Positions 41,290-50,527 of a stretch of DNA of 64,000 nt are shown piece after piece. Position 1 is the stretch's first letter, and every line of letters begins with the position of its first letter. Source of the stretch: Streptomyces sp. NBC_00443 (lineage in GTDB: Bacteria; Actinomycetota; Actinomycetes; Streptomycetales; Streptomycetaceae); contig NZ_CP107917.1 of assembly GCF_036014175.1 (NCBI RefSeq), forward strand, positions 2,294,001-2,358,000, read 5' to 3'. Under the pieces are notes generated by a model. The model saw nothing but the letters and a program-made list of their open reading frames with translations. It made no database searches and was not told where the DNA came from. The position numbers and the translations under genes were made by a program.

Positions 41290-42330
41290 ATGCCCGAACT
41301 GCGTGTCGTGGCCGTCTCCAATGACGGCACACGGCTGGTGCTGAAGGCTGCCGACGCAACGGAGTACACCCTTCCGATCGACGAACGCCTGCGCGCTGCC
41401 GTGCGCGGCGACCGTCCACGCCTCGGCCAGATCGAGATCGAGGTGGAGAGCCATCTCCGCCCCCGTGACATCCAGGCGCGTATACGCGCTGGTGCCACCG
41501 CGGAAGAGGTCGCCCAGCTCGCGGGCATCCCCGTCGACCGCGTCCGGCGCTTCGAGGGCCCCGTGCTCGCCGAGCGTGCCTTCATGGCAGAACGGGCCCG
41601 CAAGACTCCCGTCCGCCGGCCCGGCGAGAACGCCGCCGGCCCGCAGCTCGGTGAGGCCGTCCAGGAGCGGTTGCTGCTGCGCGGTGCCGACAAGGACACC
41701 GCGCAATGGGACTCGTGGCGCCGCGACGACGGCACCTGGGAAGTGCTGCTGGTCTACCTGGTGGCGGGCGAACCGCACTCGGCGAGCTGGACGTACGACC
41801 CGCCCCGGCGGCTCGTCCAGGCCGTCGACGAGGAGGCGCGCTCGCTGATCGGCGAGTCCGACGACCTCGCCGCGCCGGAGCCCAGCTTCCCGTTCGTGCC
41901 GCGTATCGCCCGGCTTCCGCGCGAGCGCTCGATGGACCGTGCCCTCGAACGCACCGAGCGCCCGAGCCTGCCGGCTCAGGCCTCCGAGCCGGTCGAGGAG
42001 ACGGCGGAGGAACGGGACTCGCTCACCAGCCTGCTGGAGGCGGTGCCCAGCTTCCGCGGCGACATGGTGGTGCCGGAGCGCCCGCCGGAGCCCGAACTGG
42101 AGGAACCTCCCGCCGAGCCGGAAGCCGAGGAGCCTCCCGCTCCCGCCGCCTCGGCCGGCTCCGCCTACGCGGACGTGCTGATGCCCCGTTCCGTCGGCAG
42201 CCACCGCGACCGCCTCATCGGCGCCACGGACCGCCAGGCCGAAGCGGACGGCGTCCGCCCGGGCCGCCGCGCCGCGGTACCGAGCTGGGACGAGATCGTG
42301 TTCGGGACGCGGAGGAAGAAGCAGGAGTAG
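41290..42330 (+). CDS. sepH: SepH, FtsZ-stimulating cell-division protein
   Basis: ATG 41290 after GGGAGGTCCCC gives 346 residues. The N-terminal DUF3071 domain (MPELRVVAVSNDGTRLVLKA, EYTLPIDERLRAAVRGDRPR, LRPRDIQARIRAGATAEEVA with a helix-turn-helix-like segment) runs to about residue 170 and includes YLVAGEPHSASWTYDPPRRL. The rest is a Pro/Glu-rich disordered linker and a short basic C-terminal motif, SWDEIVFGTRRKKQE. This is the layout of SepH, which binds FtsZ and promotes sporulation septation in Streptomyces. It stands alone and ends in a strong hairpin. Confidence 0.93.
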   Translation: MPELRVVAVSNDGTRLVLKAADATEYTLPIDERLRAAVRGDRPRLGQIEIEVESHLRPRDIQARIRAGATAEEVAQLAGIPVDRVRRFEGPVLAERAFMAERARKTPVRRPGENAAGPQLGEAVQERLLLRGADKDTAQWDSWRRDDGTWEVLLVYLVAGEPHSASWTYDPPRRLVQAVDEEARSLIGESDDLAAPEPSFPFVPRIARLPRERSMDRALERTERPSLPAQASEPVEETAEERDSLTSLLEAVPSFRGDMVVPERPPEPELEEPPAEPEAEEPPAPAASAGSAYADVLMPRSVGSHRDRLIGATDRQAEADGVRPGRRAAVPSWDEIVFGTRRKKQE

Positions 42331-42366
42331 TCGGTCGTACGGCTGCGGGTGCGGTCGTACGAGAGC

Positions 42367-42396
42367 GAGGGCCGCGCTGGTTGCAGCGCGGCCCTC
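42367..42396. terminator. Terminator after sepH
   Basis: GAGGGCCGCGCTG at 42367-42379 and CAGCGCGGCCCTC at 42384-42396 form a 13-bp perfect stem with the loop GTTG, between sepH and the converging sulfurtransferase gene. Confidence 0.85.
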
Positions 42397-42473
42397 GTGC
42401 TGTGCGGGGTGGGGCGAGTCGTGCCGCTGGTGGGTCCGGCCGAGTTCTCGCCCCGCCCCCCGCTCGTCACGCC

Positions 42474-43325
42474 CTACTGCGGATCCGCACCCACGGCCAC
42501 CGGCCGCGACGGGTCCGAGGACCACTCCGACCACGAACCGACGTACAGCGCCGCCGGAATACCGGCGACCTCCAGCGCCAGTACCTGGTGCGCGGCGGAG
42601 ACGCCCGAGCCGCAGTACACGCCGACCTCCGTGCCCTCGGCCGCGCCCAGGGCCTTGAAGCGTGCCGCGAGTTGCCCGGCGGGGAGGAAGCGGCCGTCCG
42701 CGGTCACGTTCTCGTTCGTGGGGGCGGACACGGCGCCCGGGATGTGGCCGCCCACCGGGTCGATCGGCTCGACCTCGCCGCGGTACCGCTCCCCCGCCCG
42801 CGCGTCCAGCAGCACCCCGGACCGGGCGAGCGCCGCGGCAGCGTCGGCGTCGAGCAGCCCCGTCGCCCCCGGTACCGGCTCGAAGTCGCCCTCCGCCGGG
42901 GTCGGCACGGACGTCTCCAGCGGCCCCTCCCAGGTGGGCAACCCGCCGTCCAGGACCCGCACGTCGGGGTGACCCGTCCAGCGCAGCAGCCACCACGCCC
43001 GGGCCGCCGCCCAGCCCTGCCCGCCGTCGTACACGACCACCGGCGTCCCGGACGTCACACCTGCCCGCCGCATCGCCGTACCGAATTCGGCCAAGTCCGG
43101 CAGCGGATGACGCCCGCGCGAACCGGGCGCGGAGGCCAGTTCCCGGTCCAGATCGACGTAGACCGCGCCGGGGATGTGCCCGGCCCCGTACTCGGCCCGG
43201 CCGTCGAAGGGCGGCTCACCGGACGCCTTGGCCAGGGACAACTGCCAGCGGACGTCGAGCAGCACCGGGGGCTCGTCGCCCGTCAGTTCGCCGGCGAGTT
43301 CTGCTGCGGAGATGATGGCGTTCAT
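42474..43325 (-). CDS. Thiosulfate/3-mercaptopyruvate sulfurtransferase (two rhodanese domains)
   Basis: ATG at 43323-43325 with AAGGA eight bases upstream gives 283 residues. The first rhodanese domain (VLLDVRWQLSLAK, AEYGAGHIPGAVYVDLDREL, PVVVYDGGQGWAAARAWWLL) is inactive; the second (VLLDARAGERYRGEVEPIDP, GHIPGAVSAPTNEN) carries the catalytic C238 in VGVYCGSGVSA. The active loop CGSGVS is of the mercaptopyruvate/SseA class. It moves sulfane sulfur to cyanide, thiols or proteins. Monocistronic. Confidence 0.92.
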   Translation of the reverse strand: MNAIISAAELAGELTGDEPPVLLDVRWQLSLAKASGEPPFDGRAEYGAGHIPGAVYVDLDRELASAPGSRGRHPLPDLAEFGTAMRRAGVTSGTPVVVYDGGQGWAAARAWWLLRWTGHPDVRVLDGGLPTWEGPLETSVPTPAEGDFEPVPGATGLLDADAAAALARSGVLLDARAGERYRGEVEPIDPVGGHIPGAVSAPTNENVTADGRFLPAGQLAARFKALGAAEGTEVGVYCGSGVSAAHQVLALEVAGIPAALYVGSWSEWSSDPSRPVAVGADPQ

Positions 43326-43619
43326 GGCCACCATCCTTGCGCACGGGGTGGCCCCATCGTCGCGGTCCGGTTACTCTGCCCGCCGGACAGGCCCGATCAC
43401 GAGGCGTACGGGATCAGGCACATGCTGTACAGCCGATCGACATCCGGCGGCAATCGCACGGAAACGGGCGGTAAATCGCACACCGGGCATCCTCCGGGCA
43501 CCGCCGCCGTGCGCGGCGCGCCCGCAGCGCGCGTGGCCACGGGTGGTGCGAGCATCGGCACGGGGGTCCGGACAGCGGAAGCGACACGGCCACCGCGAGG
43601 GGCCGAGGAGAGAGAGACG

Positions 43620-44423
43620 ATGACCGAGGCACGGGGGTCGGCCGGCCCGAACGGCGAGACGCACGCTCGGCACGCGCCCGGCACGCCCTGCTGGGTGAGT
43701 CTGATGGTGCACGGACTGGCCGCGACCGAGGACTTCTACGGAGCGTTGTTCGGCTGGGAGTTCCAGCCCGGCCCCCAGCAACTCGGCCCCTATGTGCGGG
43801 CCCTGCTGAACGGCCGTGAGGTCGCCGGCATCGGCCAGCTGCCGCCCGACCGCCACCTCCCCATCGCCTGGACGCCCTACCTCGCCTCGAACAACATCGG
43901 CCTGACCGCCGACACGGTACGGCTGTGCGGCGGCACGGTCGGCGTGGGCCCGCTGGACGCCGCCGAGGCCGGCCGGCTGGCGATCTGCTCCGACCCGTCC
44001 GGCGCCGTCTTCGGCATCTGGCAGGGGGCCGAACACCGCGGCACGGCCATCACGGGCGTGCCCGGCACCCCGGCCTGGAACGAGCTGCTGACCTTCGAGT
44101 CCGTGAACGTGGCCAAGTTCTACGAGACCGTGTTCGCCTACGAGGAGGAGCCGGTGGTCTCCGCCGACTTCGACTACGTCACCCTGCTCGTCGACGGCCG
44201 CGCGGTCGCCGGCATCCACGGCGTCGGCACCTCCCTGCCGCGCGACCGTGGCCCGCACTGGGTGACGTACTTCGAGGTCGCCGACACGGACGAGACGCTG
44301 GCCCGGGTCGTCGAGCTCGGCGGCCATGTCCTCAGGCCGGCCCACGACAGCGCCCACGGCCGTGTGGCTACCGTGGCGGACCCCGAGGGCGCCCGGTTCT
44401 CCCTGATCCAGGACCCGCGCTGA
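43620..44423 (+). CDS. VOC-superfamily protein with two glyoxalase-like domains
   Basis: ATG 43620 follows GGAGAGAGAGACG. The 267-residue protein has two tandem beta-alpha-beta-beta-beta modules: PCWVSLMVHGLAATEDFYGA with FGWEFQPGPQ, and AWNELLTFESVNVAKFYETV with FAYEEEPVVS. Each is closed by a metal- or ligand-type segment (CSDPSGAVFGIWQ and VADPEGARFSLIQ). This is the hydroxylase-like/CFP-30 type of VOC protein in Streptomyces. The precise reaction is unknown. The open frame runs far upstream by chance; the start used here is the one with a ribosome binding site. Confidence 0.85.
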   Translation: MTEARGSAGPNGETHARHAPGTPCWVSLMVHGLAATEDFYGALFGWEFQPGPQQLGPYVRALLNGREVAGIGQLPPDRHLPIAWTPYLASNNIGLTADTVRLCGGTVGVGPLDAAEAGRLAICSDPSGAVFGIWQGAEHRGTAITGVPGTPAWNELLTFESVNVAKFYETVFAYEEEPVVSADFDYVTLLVDGRAVAGIHGVGTSLPRDRGPHWVTYFEVADTDETLARVVELGGHVLRPAHDSAHGRVATVADPEGARFSLIQDPR

Positions 44424-44466
44424 CGGGCCCGGGAGCAAGGCCGCTGAACGGGACCTCGGCTCAGAC

Positions 44467-45108
44467 CTACTGCACCGGCAGGACGTCCGGGGACAGCGCC
44501 GCCGCCCGTGCGCTCGCCGCCGTCATCCGGCGTCGGTGGTGGCGGCGGCACAGGACCTCGTAACCCACGGCGTCCGCCTGGTTGACGTCACCGACGACCA
44601 CCTGCGCGCCCTCGACGACCATCTCGCCGCCTATCGTGCGGGCGTTGTGGGTGGCGCGGGCGCCGCACCAGCACAAGGCCTCCACCTGGAGCACCTCGAC
44701 CCGGTCGGCCAGTTCCACCAGACGCTGCGACCCGGGGAACAGCTTGCTGCGGAAGTCCGTCGTGATGCCGAAGGCATACACGTCCAGGCCCAGGTCGTCG
44801 ACCACGCGGGCGAGTTGGTCGATCTGGCCGGGCGCGAGGAACTGTGCCTCGTCGGCGATGACGTAGTCCGCGCGGCCGCCCCTGGAGAGGTGGTCGACGA
44901 CGTACGCGTACAGGTCCACGCCGTCCTCGACCTCCACCGCGTCCGTGACCAGGCCGAGCCGCGAGGACAACTTGCCCTCGCCCGCGCGGTCGTCACGTGT
45001 GAAGATCATGCCCGCGAGCCCACGCGCCGAACGGTTGTGCTCGATCTGGAGAGCCAGCGTCGACTTCCCGCAGTCCATCGTTCCGGAGAAGAACACCAGC
45101 TCGGGCAT
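44467..45108 (-). CDS. tdk: Thymidine kinase
   Basis: The 213-residue protein has P-loop FSGTMDCGKSTLALQ (residues 7-21), the second motif VIADEAQFLAPGQIDQLA with D86-E87, the lasso region, and a zinc ribbon with C146 and C148 (LCWCGARATHNA) and a later Cys/His pair (CRRHH). It phosphorylates thymidine in the salvage route. The GTMDCGKST loop is the actinobacterial variant of GPMFSGKT. ATG at 45106-45108 lies 55 bp after the phosphatase-superfamily gene, and both read leftward. Confidence 0.92.
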   Translation of the reverse strand: MPELVFFSGTMDCGKSTLALQIEHNRSARGLAGMIFTRDDRAGEGKLSSRLGLVTDAVEVEDGVDLYAYVVDHLSRGGRADYVIADEAQFLAPGQIDQLARVVDDLGLDVYAFGITTDFRSKLFPGSQRLVELADRVEVLQVEALCWCGARATHNARTIGGEMVVEGAQVVVGDVNQADAVGYEVLCRRHHRRRMTAASARAAALSPDVLPVQ

Positions 45109-45163
45109 GTTGAGTTGAGCACCTTTCGGCGGAGAGCGTCGGCCACGGCGGGCTACGGAGGTT

Positions 45164-46357
45164 TCAGGAGCGTACTTCGAGCAGGGGGATCAACTGCTCG
45201 GCGGGGGTCATCGAACCGTGGTTGCCGACCATCGCCGACTCCTTCGGCTCCCGCTCGGAGGCGATGATCAGGACGTCGTCCCGGGCGGCCGCGATCACGT
45301 CGCCGATCCGTCCGTACACCCGCTCGTCGATCCGTGGCCCGAACCAGCCCGCCGCGATCGCCTCGTCCCGGGAGGCCACCCAGAACTGCTCGCCGAGCAC
45401 CTCGCGCCAGCAGGTCAGGACGTCGTTCGCGGCGCCGGGCACCGCGTACACGTGCCGCGCGCGGCCCTCGCCGCCGAGCAGGGCGACGCCGGCGCGCAGC
45501 TCCCAGTCCTCGTCGAAGTCGATGCGGTGCTGCTCGTCGAAGGACACGTCGATCATGCCGTGGTCGGCGGTGACGTAGAGCGCGGTGCGCGGGGGCAGCT
45601 GCTCCGCGAGGCGCTGGACGAGCCGGTCGACGTACATGAGCTGGCCGCGCCAGGTGTCCGAGTCGACGCCGTAGCGGTGGCCGGCGCCGTCGAGTTCGGC
45701 GTAGTACGTGTAGACCAGGGACCGGTCGCCCGCGGCCAGTTGCTCGGCCGCGAGGTCCATACGGTCCTCGCCGGGCAGCCGCCCCAGGAACGTTCCGCCA
45801 CTGAGCGCGACCTTGGTCAGCGGGGTGTTCTGAAAGGTGGGCGACGACACCTGCGCCGCGTGCACGCCCGCCTGCTGGGCCAGCTGGAAGACCGTGGGGT
45901 ACGGCTGCCAGACGCGCGGCGACGTCCACGGCTGCCAGCGCAGCTGGTTCATCAGCTCGCCGGTGTCCGGGTTGCGCACGGTGTACCCGGGCAGGCCGTG
46001 CGCGCCCGGCGGCAGGCCGGTGCCGACGGAGGCGAGGGAGGTCGCGGTGGTCGCGGGGTAGCCGGTGGTGAGCGGGCGTCCGGTGCCGCCGCGCGAGCTG
46101 CTCAGGAGCGACGTCATGAACGGCGCTTCCTCGGGGTGCGCCTTGAGCTGCTCCCAGCCGAGGCCGTCGATCAGGAACACGCAGGCGCGGTCGGCGGCGG
46201 TCAGCTCAGGGATCGCGGCGGTCATGTCCGGTACGGCCATGCCGGCGGCCAGTGTGGGCAGCAGATCGGCGAGCGAGCCGCTGCCGTACTCGGGGACGGG
46301 CGCGGAGTCGACGGCGAGGGGTTCCGGGTGGGAGTCCCAGACGGTGGGCTGGATCAT
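45164..46357 (-). CDS. Alkaline-phosphatase-superfamily nucleotide pyrophosphatase/phosphodiesterase
   Basis: The 397-residue protein shows the metal-site pattern of the superfamily: FLIDGLGWEQL, the nucleophile region TGYPATTATSLASVGTG, PGYTVRNPDTG, YYAELDGAGHRYG and LYVTADHGMIDV, with late VGNHGSMTPAEQLIPLL. It lacks a signal peptide, so it acts in the cytoplasm or is exported in another way. It probably hydrolyses a phosphodiester or phosphonate. It starts one base after the DUF5998 stop and precedes tdk, so DUF5998, this gene and tdk form one leftward unit. Confidence 0.88.
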   Translation of the reverse strand: MIQPTVWDSHPEPLAVDSAPVPEYGSGSLADLLPTLAAGMAVPDMTAAIPELTAADRACVFLIDGLGWEQLKAHPEEAPFMTSLLSSSRGGTGRPLTTGYPATTATSLASVGTGLPPGAHGLPGYTVRNPDTGELMNQLRWQPWTSPRVWQPYPTVFQLAQQAGVHAAQVSSPTFQNTPLTKVALSGGTFLGRLPGEDRMDLAAEQLAAGDRSLVYTYYAELDGAGHRYGVDSDTWRGQLMYVDRLVQRLAEQLPPRTALYVTADHGMIDVSFDEQHRIDFDEDWELRAGVALLGGEGRARHVYAVPGAANDVLTCWREVLGEQFWVASRDEAIAAGWFGPRIDERVYGRIGDVIAAARDDVLIIASEREPKESAMVGNHGSMTPAEQLIPLLEVRS

Positions 46358-46358
46358 C

Positions 46359-46946
46359 TCAGCGGGCGATGTCCGCGGTCGCCTCGGAGAGCGACTGCGC
46401 GAAGGTGAGCGCCTGGCGCACCGTCTCCGGTCCGTCGCCGGCCTCGCTGACGCGCAGGCTGAGGTCGTCCGCCGTGGAGCTGCCCGTGTAGCCGTGGTCG
46501 GCCTCGCAGTTGGGGTCCCCGCAGGCGGCGGGCTCCAGGTCGAGCCGGGCGACGGCGCCCCACCCGATGGTCAGCACGATCTCGCGGGGCAGCGTGCCCG
46601 GCGTGTACGACTCCGGGTTGGCGACGACGCGGCTGACGACGACCGAGGAGATCCGGCCGAGCTTCACGGACTCGGTGGACGTCGTGGCGTACGGCGTCGG
46701 GGAGGTGCTGTCGGCGGCCTGCTCGTCGGTGTGGCTGACGATGAAACGGTTGTGGGTGAGGACGAGCACGGTCACGTGCCGCCGCACCTCGTTCTGGTCG
46801 AACGTCGTCTCCTGGTGGACCAGGTACGACCGGATGGGCTCGCCGCCCACAGCGGCCTCCACCGCCTCGGCCACGAGGGCCGGGTAGTAGCCGCTGCGCT
46901 CGATCGCCGCACGCAGCCCCTGGGTCGTCGTACTGGTCTTGGCCAT
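46359..46946 (-). CDS. DUF5998 family protein
   Basis: ATG at 46944-46946 with AGGAT upstream yields 195 residues. It is soluble, with a helical start (TTTQGLRAAIERSGYYPALV) and a beta-rich body (VTVLVLTHNRFIVSHTDEQA, VKLGRISSVVVSRVVANPES, REIVLTIGWGAVARLDLEPA). Two cysteines in ACGDPNCEADHGYTG and a PH-domain-like strand order are noted. It corresponds to the DUF5998 family found upstream of the phosphodiesterase in Streptomyces. Function unknown. Confidence 0.85.
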   Translation of the reverse strand: MAKTSTTTQGLRAAIERSGYYPALVAEAVEAAVGGEPIRSYLVHQETTFDQNEVRRHVTVLVLTHNRFIVSHTDEQAADSTSPTPYATTSTESVKLGRISSVVVSRVVANPESYTPGTLPREIVLTIGWGAVARLDLEPAACGDPNCEADHGYTGSSTADDLSLRVSEAGDGPETVRQALTFAQSLSEATADIAR

Positions 46947-46998
46947 GAGGCCCATCCTACGGGGGCGCACTGACTGCGAGGCACCGCTCAGGGCGCCC

Positions 46999-49845
46999 TC
47001 AGTACGTCGGCAGGGTCCTCGGCCCGAGGTCGTCCCTGGCGGGCGGCGGCGCGAGGCGTACGGAGGCGCCGAGCACGCTCAGGCCGTGGGTGGCGACGAC
47101 GACCGGTTCCAGGGTGACCGCGACGACCTCCGGGTGGTCGTCGACCAGCCGCGACACCCGCAGCAGCAGCTCCTCCAGGGCAGGTGTGTCGACGGGAGCG
47201 GAGCCGCGCCAGCCGAAGAGGAGCGGTGCCGTCCGGATGGAGCGCACGATCGAGGTCGCCTCGCGGTCGGTGACCGGGATCAGCCGGTGCGCCATGTCCC
47301 CGAGCAGTTGGGAGGCGGCTCCGGCGAGCCCGAAGGACAGCACGGCGCCGGCCGCCGGGTCGATCACGGCCCGTACGACGGTGTCGACGCCGCGCGGTGC
47401 CATGCTCTGCACGACCGGCCGCAGCTCCTCCGGCCTGCCGAACAGTTCGGTCAACTCGGCGTAGGCCCGCCGCAGTTGCTCCTCGTCGGCGAGGTCGAGC
47501 CGTACGCCGCCGAGGTCTGCGCGGTGCCGCAGGTGCGGGGCGGTGGCCTTGAGGGCGACGGGGTAGCCGAGGGTGCGGGCGGCGTCGGCGGCGGCGTCGG
47601 GGGTGGGTGCGTGCAGAGCGCGGTGCACCTCGATGCCGTACTTCCCGAGCAGGTCACAGGTCTCGTCCGTGCCGAGCGTGAGCCCCTGCCCGCGCGCGAG
47701 CAGTCCGCCGATCAGCTGGGCGGCGCCCTTCTCGTCGATGGACTCGTACTCGGGCACCTTGCCCGGGTCGGCCGCGTCGCGTCGCCACTGCGCGTAGTTG
47801 ACGGCTTCGGCGAGGGCGCGCACTGCCCGCTCGGCGGCGGGGTAGGCGGGGATGAGGGTCGTCGGGCTCTGCGCGGTGTCCGACTGCTCGGCCGGGTTCC
47901 CGGCCTGGAAGTCCAGGGGGCGGAACGGGTGGGGACGGATCATGGTGCCGGGCGCCTTGCGGTCCGCCTGCGGTGCGGTGCTCGCCGCGGCCGACAGGGC
48001 TTCGGCGAGGCCGCCCAGCTCGACGTGCACCACCAGCACCGGCTTCCCCGGCACCCGCTCGGCCGCCGACCGCAGGGCCTGTGCCAGCTCGGCGTCGCCG
48101 GTCGAGGCGTCGCCGATCGCCGGAATGGCGGTGACGACGACCGCGTCGCACCTCTCGTCGGCGAGCGCGTGCGACAGCGCCTCGTGGAAGTCCGCCGCGG
48201 ACGCCCCCGTCGTCAGATCCAGCGGCGGCAGCGGCCGCAGCCCCTCGGAGAGACACGCGTCGTACGTCAGCAGCCCCAGCGACTCGGAGTTGCCGAGGAT
48301 CGCCACCCGCGGCCCGGTCGGCAGTGGCTGGCGCGCGAGCAGCAGACCCGCGTCCACCAGCTCGGTGATGGTGTCCACCCGGATCACCCCGGCCTGCCGC
48401 AGCAGCGCGGACACCGTGGCGTGCGGCAGCCGCGTGGCGCGCACCGCATGACCCTGTGGCGCCGCGCCGCCGTGTCGCGCGCCCTGCACCACGACCAACG
48501 GCTTGGCCGCCGCCGTACGCCGGGCGAGGCGGTTGAACTTGCGCGGGTTGCCGATGGACTCCAGGTACATCAGGGCTACGTCGGTGTCCGAGTCGTCGTA
48601 CCAGTACTGAAGGACGTCGTTGCCGGACACGTCGGCCCGGTTGCCGGACGAGACGAAGGTCGACACACCGGTGACGCCGGTCACGCCGCCGCCTCGCCGG
48701 TGGAGCCGGGACAGCAGCGCGATGCCGATCGCTCCGGACTGGGCGAACAGCCCGATGCGGCCCGGCCGGGGCATCTCGGGGGCCAGGGAGGCGTTCAGCC
48801 GTACGTCGGCGGAGGTGTTGATGATCCCGAAGGCGTTCGGCCCGATGATGCGCATGCCGTACGCGCGTGCCTGCCGTACGAGTTCACGCTGCCGATCGCG
48901 GCCGTCGGGCCCGCTCTCGGCGTACCCGGCGGCGAGCACGACCAGCCCCTGCACGCCGTGCTCGCCGCATTCGGCGACCACTTCGGGGACGTACGCGGCC
49001 GGCACCGCGACCACCGCAAGGTCGACCTGTTCGTCGATGTCGCGCATGGAGCGGTGGGCGGGCACCCCGTCGAGTTCCTTGACGTCCTCCGGGAACGCCC
49101 TGTTCACCGCGTACAGCCGCCCCGTGAATCCGGCGTCCCGGATGTTGCCCAGGACGCTGCGGCCGACCCCGCCGGGGGTGCGGCCCGCGCCGATGACGGC
49201 GACCGAGCCGGGCACCAGCAGCCGCTGTACGGACCGCGCCTCGGCGCGCTGCTCGCGCGCGTACTGCACGGCGAGCGAGCGGTCCGTCGGTTCCAGGTCG
49301 AACTCCAGGCGGACGACGCCGTCCTCGAAGCTGCGCTTCTGCGTGTACCCCGCGTCCGTGAACACCTTGATCATCTTGTTGTTCGCGGGCAGTACCTCGG
49401 CGGCGAAGCGGCGGATGTCGCGCTCGCGGGCGACTGCCCCGATGTGTTCGAGCAGGGCGGAGGCGACGCCGCGGCCCTGGTGGGCGTCCTGGACGAGGAA
49501 GGCGACCTCGGCCTCGTCGGCGGGGGCGGACGCGGGCATTCCGTCGGCGCCGATCCGGTCGTAGCGTACGGTGGCGATGAACTCGCCGCCCACCGTGGCC
49601 GCGAGTCCCACCCGGTCCACAAAGTCGTGGTGCGTGAAGCGGTGGACGTCCTTCGCGGACAGTCGCGGGTAGGGCGCGAAGAAGCGGTAGTACTTCGACT
49701 CGTCCGACACCTGCTCGTAGAAGCTGACCAGGCGCTCGGCGTCATCAACGGTGATGGGGCGGATGCGCGCGGTGCCGCCGTCGCGCAGCACCACGTCGGC
49801 TTCCCAGTGGGCGGGGTACGCGTGCCTGTCCGAGGCGCTCTGCAT
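46999..49845 (-). CDS. GNAT acetyltransferase fused to an NDP-forming acyl-CoA synthetase-like protein (Pat type)
   Basis: ATG at 49843-49845 gives 948 residues. The N-terminal GNAT domain (about 15-190: GGTARIRPITVDDAERLVSF, VAFLVQDAHQGRGVASALLE with the acetyl-CoA loop) is followed by a CoA-binding Rossmann domain (VAVIGAGRTPGGVGRSVLGN). Succinyl-CoA-ligase-like modules come next (GLFAQSGAIGIALLSRLHRR, SGNRADVSGNDVLQYWYDDS), and a C-terminal ATP-grasp region (YPVALKATAPHLRHRADLGG). This order is that of the protein lysine acetyltransferases PatZ/Pat of enterics and Streptomyces, which acetylate acyl-CoA synthetases; the ligase part is usually inactive and senses acetyl-CoA. Which substrates it uses here cannot be said. 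Confidence 0.9.
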   Translation of the reverse strand: MQSASDRHAYPAHWEADVVLRDGGTARIRPITVDDAERLVSFYEQVSDESKYYRFFAPYPRLSAKDVHRFTHHDFVDRVGLAATVGGEFIATVRYDRIGADGMPASAPADEAEVAFLVQDAHQGRGVASALLEHIGAVARERDIRRFAAEVLPANNKMIKVFTDAGYTQKRSFEDGVVRLEFDLEPTDRSLAVQYAREQRAEARSVQRLLVPGSVAVIGAGRTPGGVGRSVLGNIRDAGFTGRLYAVNRAFPEDVKELDGVPAHRSMRDIDEQVDLAVVAVPAAYVPEVVAECGEHGVQGLVVLAAGYAESGPDGRDRQRELVRQARAYGMRIIGPNAFGIINTSADVRLNASLAPEMPRPGRIGLFAQSGAIGIALLSRLHRRGGGVTGVTGVSTFVSSGNRADVSGNDVLQYWYDDSDTDVALMYLESIGNPRKFNRLARRTAAAKPLVVVQGARHGGAAPQGHAVRATRLPHATVSALLRQAGVIRVDTITELVDAGLLLARQPLPTGPRVAILGNSESLGLLTYDACLSEGLRPLPPLDLTTGASAADFHEALSHALADERCDAVVVTAIPAIGDASTGDAELAQALRSAAERVPGKPVLVVHVELGGLAEALSAAASTAPQADRKAPGTMIRPHPFRPLDFQAGNPAEQSDTAQSPTTLIPAYPAAERAVRALAEAVNYAQWRRDAADPGKVPEYESIDEKGAAQLIGGLLARGQGLTLGTDETCDLLGKYGIEVHRALHAPTPDAAADAARTLGYPVALKATAPHLRHRADLGGVRLDLADEEQLRRAYAELTELFGRPEELRPVVQSMAPRGVDTVVRAVIDPAAGAVLSFGLAGAASQLLGDMAHRLIPVTDREATSIVRSIRTAPLLFGWRGSAPVDTPALEELLLRVSRLVDDHPEVVAVTLEPVVVATHGLSVLGASVRLAPPPARDDLGPRTLPTY

Positions 49846-49995
49846 GGGGCCCAGAGTACGGCTCGCGTCCGACAACGGCGCGAGGCAGTCTGGTCAGGAC
49901 GTACGTGGGGTCGAGGCCGCGACCCGACGGTCACCTCAGGAGGGGACGTTCGTCAGACGTTCGTCCAGTTCCGTCGTGCTTCACGGGTGTGGGAA

Positions 49996-50011
49996 ACTGG
50001 TCTAGACAACC
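49996..50011. promoter_or_regulatory. Predicted DasR operator (dre site) upstream of ptsH
   Basis: ACTGGTCTAGACAACC at 49996-50011 fits the DasR consensus I know, A(C/G)TGGTCTAGACCA(C/G)T, at nearly every position; only the right arm has AA for CC. It ends 24 bp before the ptsH start. DasR, the GlcNAc-responsive GntR-type repressor, is known to control phosphotransferase genes in S. coelicolor. Confidence 0.85.
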
Positions 50012-50035
50012 CTGAACACCGAAGGGCAGCATCAC

Positions 50036-50317
50036 ATGGCTGAGCGCCGCGTCAACGTCGGCTGGGCCGAGGGCCTCCACGCCCGCCCCGCCTCCATCTT
50101 CGTCCGAGCCGCCACGGCCACAGGCGTCCCGATGACGATCGCCAAGGCCGACGGCAACCCCGTCAACGCGGCCTCCATGCTGGCCGTGCTGGGCCTGGGC
50201 GCCCAGGGCGGCGAGGAGATCGTCCTCGCCTCCGACGCCGAGGGTGCGGACGTCGCCCTCGACCGTCTGGCGAAGCTGGTCTCCGAGGGCCTCGAGGAGC
50301 TGCCCGAGACGGTCTGA
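50036..50317 (+). CDS. ptsH: HPr phosphocarrier of the phosphotransferase system
   Basis: The 93-residue protein has the active His15 in GLHARPASIFVRAA, the NAASMLAVLGLGAQGGEEIV helix with Ser47 at the regulatory position, and VALDRLAKLVSEGLEELPET. It passes phosphate from enzyme I to the sugar-specific IIA proteins, chiefly for GlcNAc and fructose in Streptomyces. It is monocistronic, preceded by a DasR site and followed by a terminator. Enzyme I is not in the window. Confidence 0.95.
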   Translation: MAERRVNVGWAEGLHARPASIFVRAATATGVPMTIAKADGNPVNAASMLAVLGLGAQGGEEIVLASDAEGADVALDRLAKLVSEGLEELPETV

Positions 50318-50348
50318 GTGACCTGAGCGGGACTCCACAGCAAGCGGT

Positions 50349-50383
50349 GAAGCCGCGTCCGCCTTTCCGGCGGGCGCGGCTTC
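50349..50383 (+). terminator. Terminator of ptsH
   Basis: GAAGCCGCG at 50349-50357 pairs with CGCGGCTTC at 50375-50383, with an inner CCGCC/GGCGG stem, followed by GCTGTTTTG. It lies 32 bp after the ptsH stop. Confidence 0.85.
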
Positions 50384-50527
50384 GCTGTTTTGAGCAGGCG
50401 GCTTCCTGATGTGAGGCAGCCGGTCCCGCTTTTTGAGGTTGGCGGCCCGAGAATTACCCGCACACCTGAAAAAGGGCAGCGGAAATTACCCGCCTCCGAA
50501 TATCCCTCTTTGTATACGGCGCCCGTG

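Noticed and set aside
41706..43619. A 638-codon upstream extension of the VOC gene
   Set aside because: It overlaps sepH and the sulfurtransferase gene and shows no domain; the real start at 43620 has a GGAGAGAG site.
46939..50043. A very long open frame on the plus strand opposite the Pat-type gene
   Set aside because: It is the antisense of a strongly biased high-GC gene; the minus strand encodes clear GNAT and acyl-CoA-ligase motifs, while the plus frame has low-complexity Arg/Gly/Val sequence.
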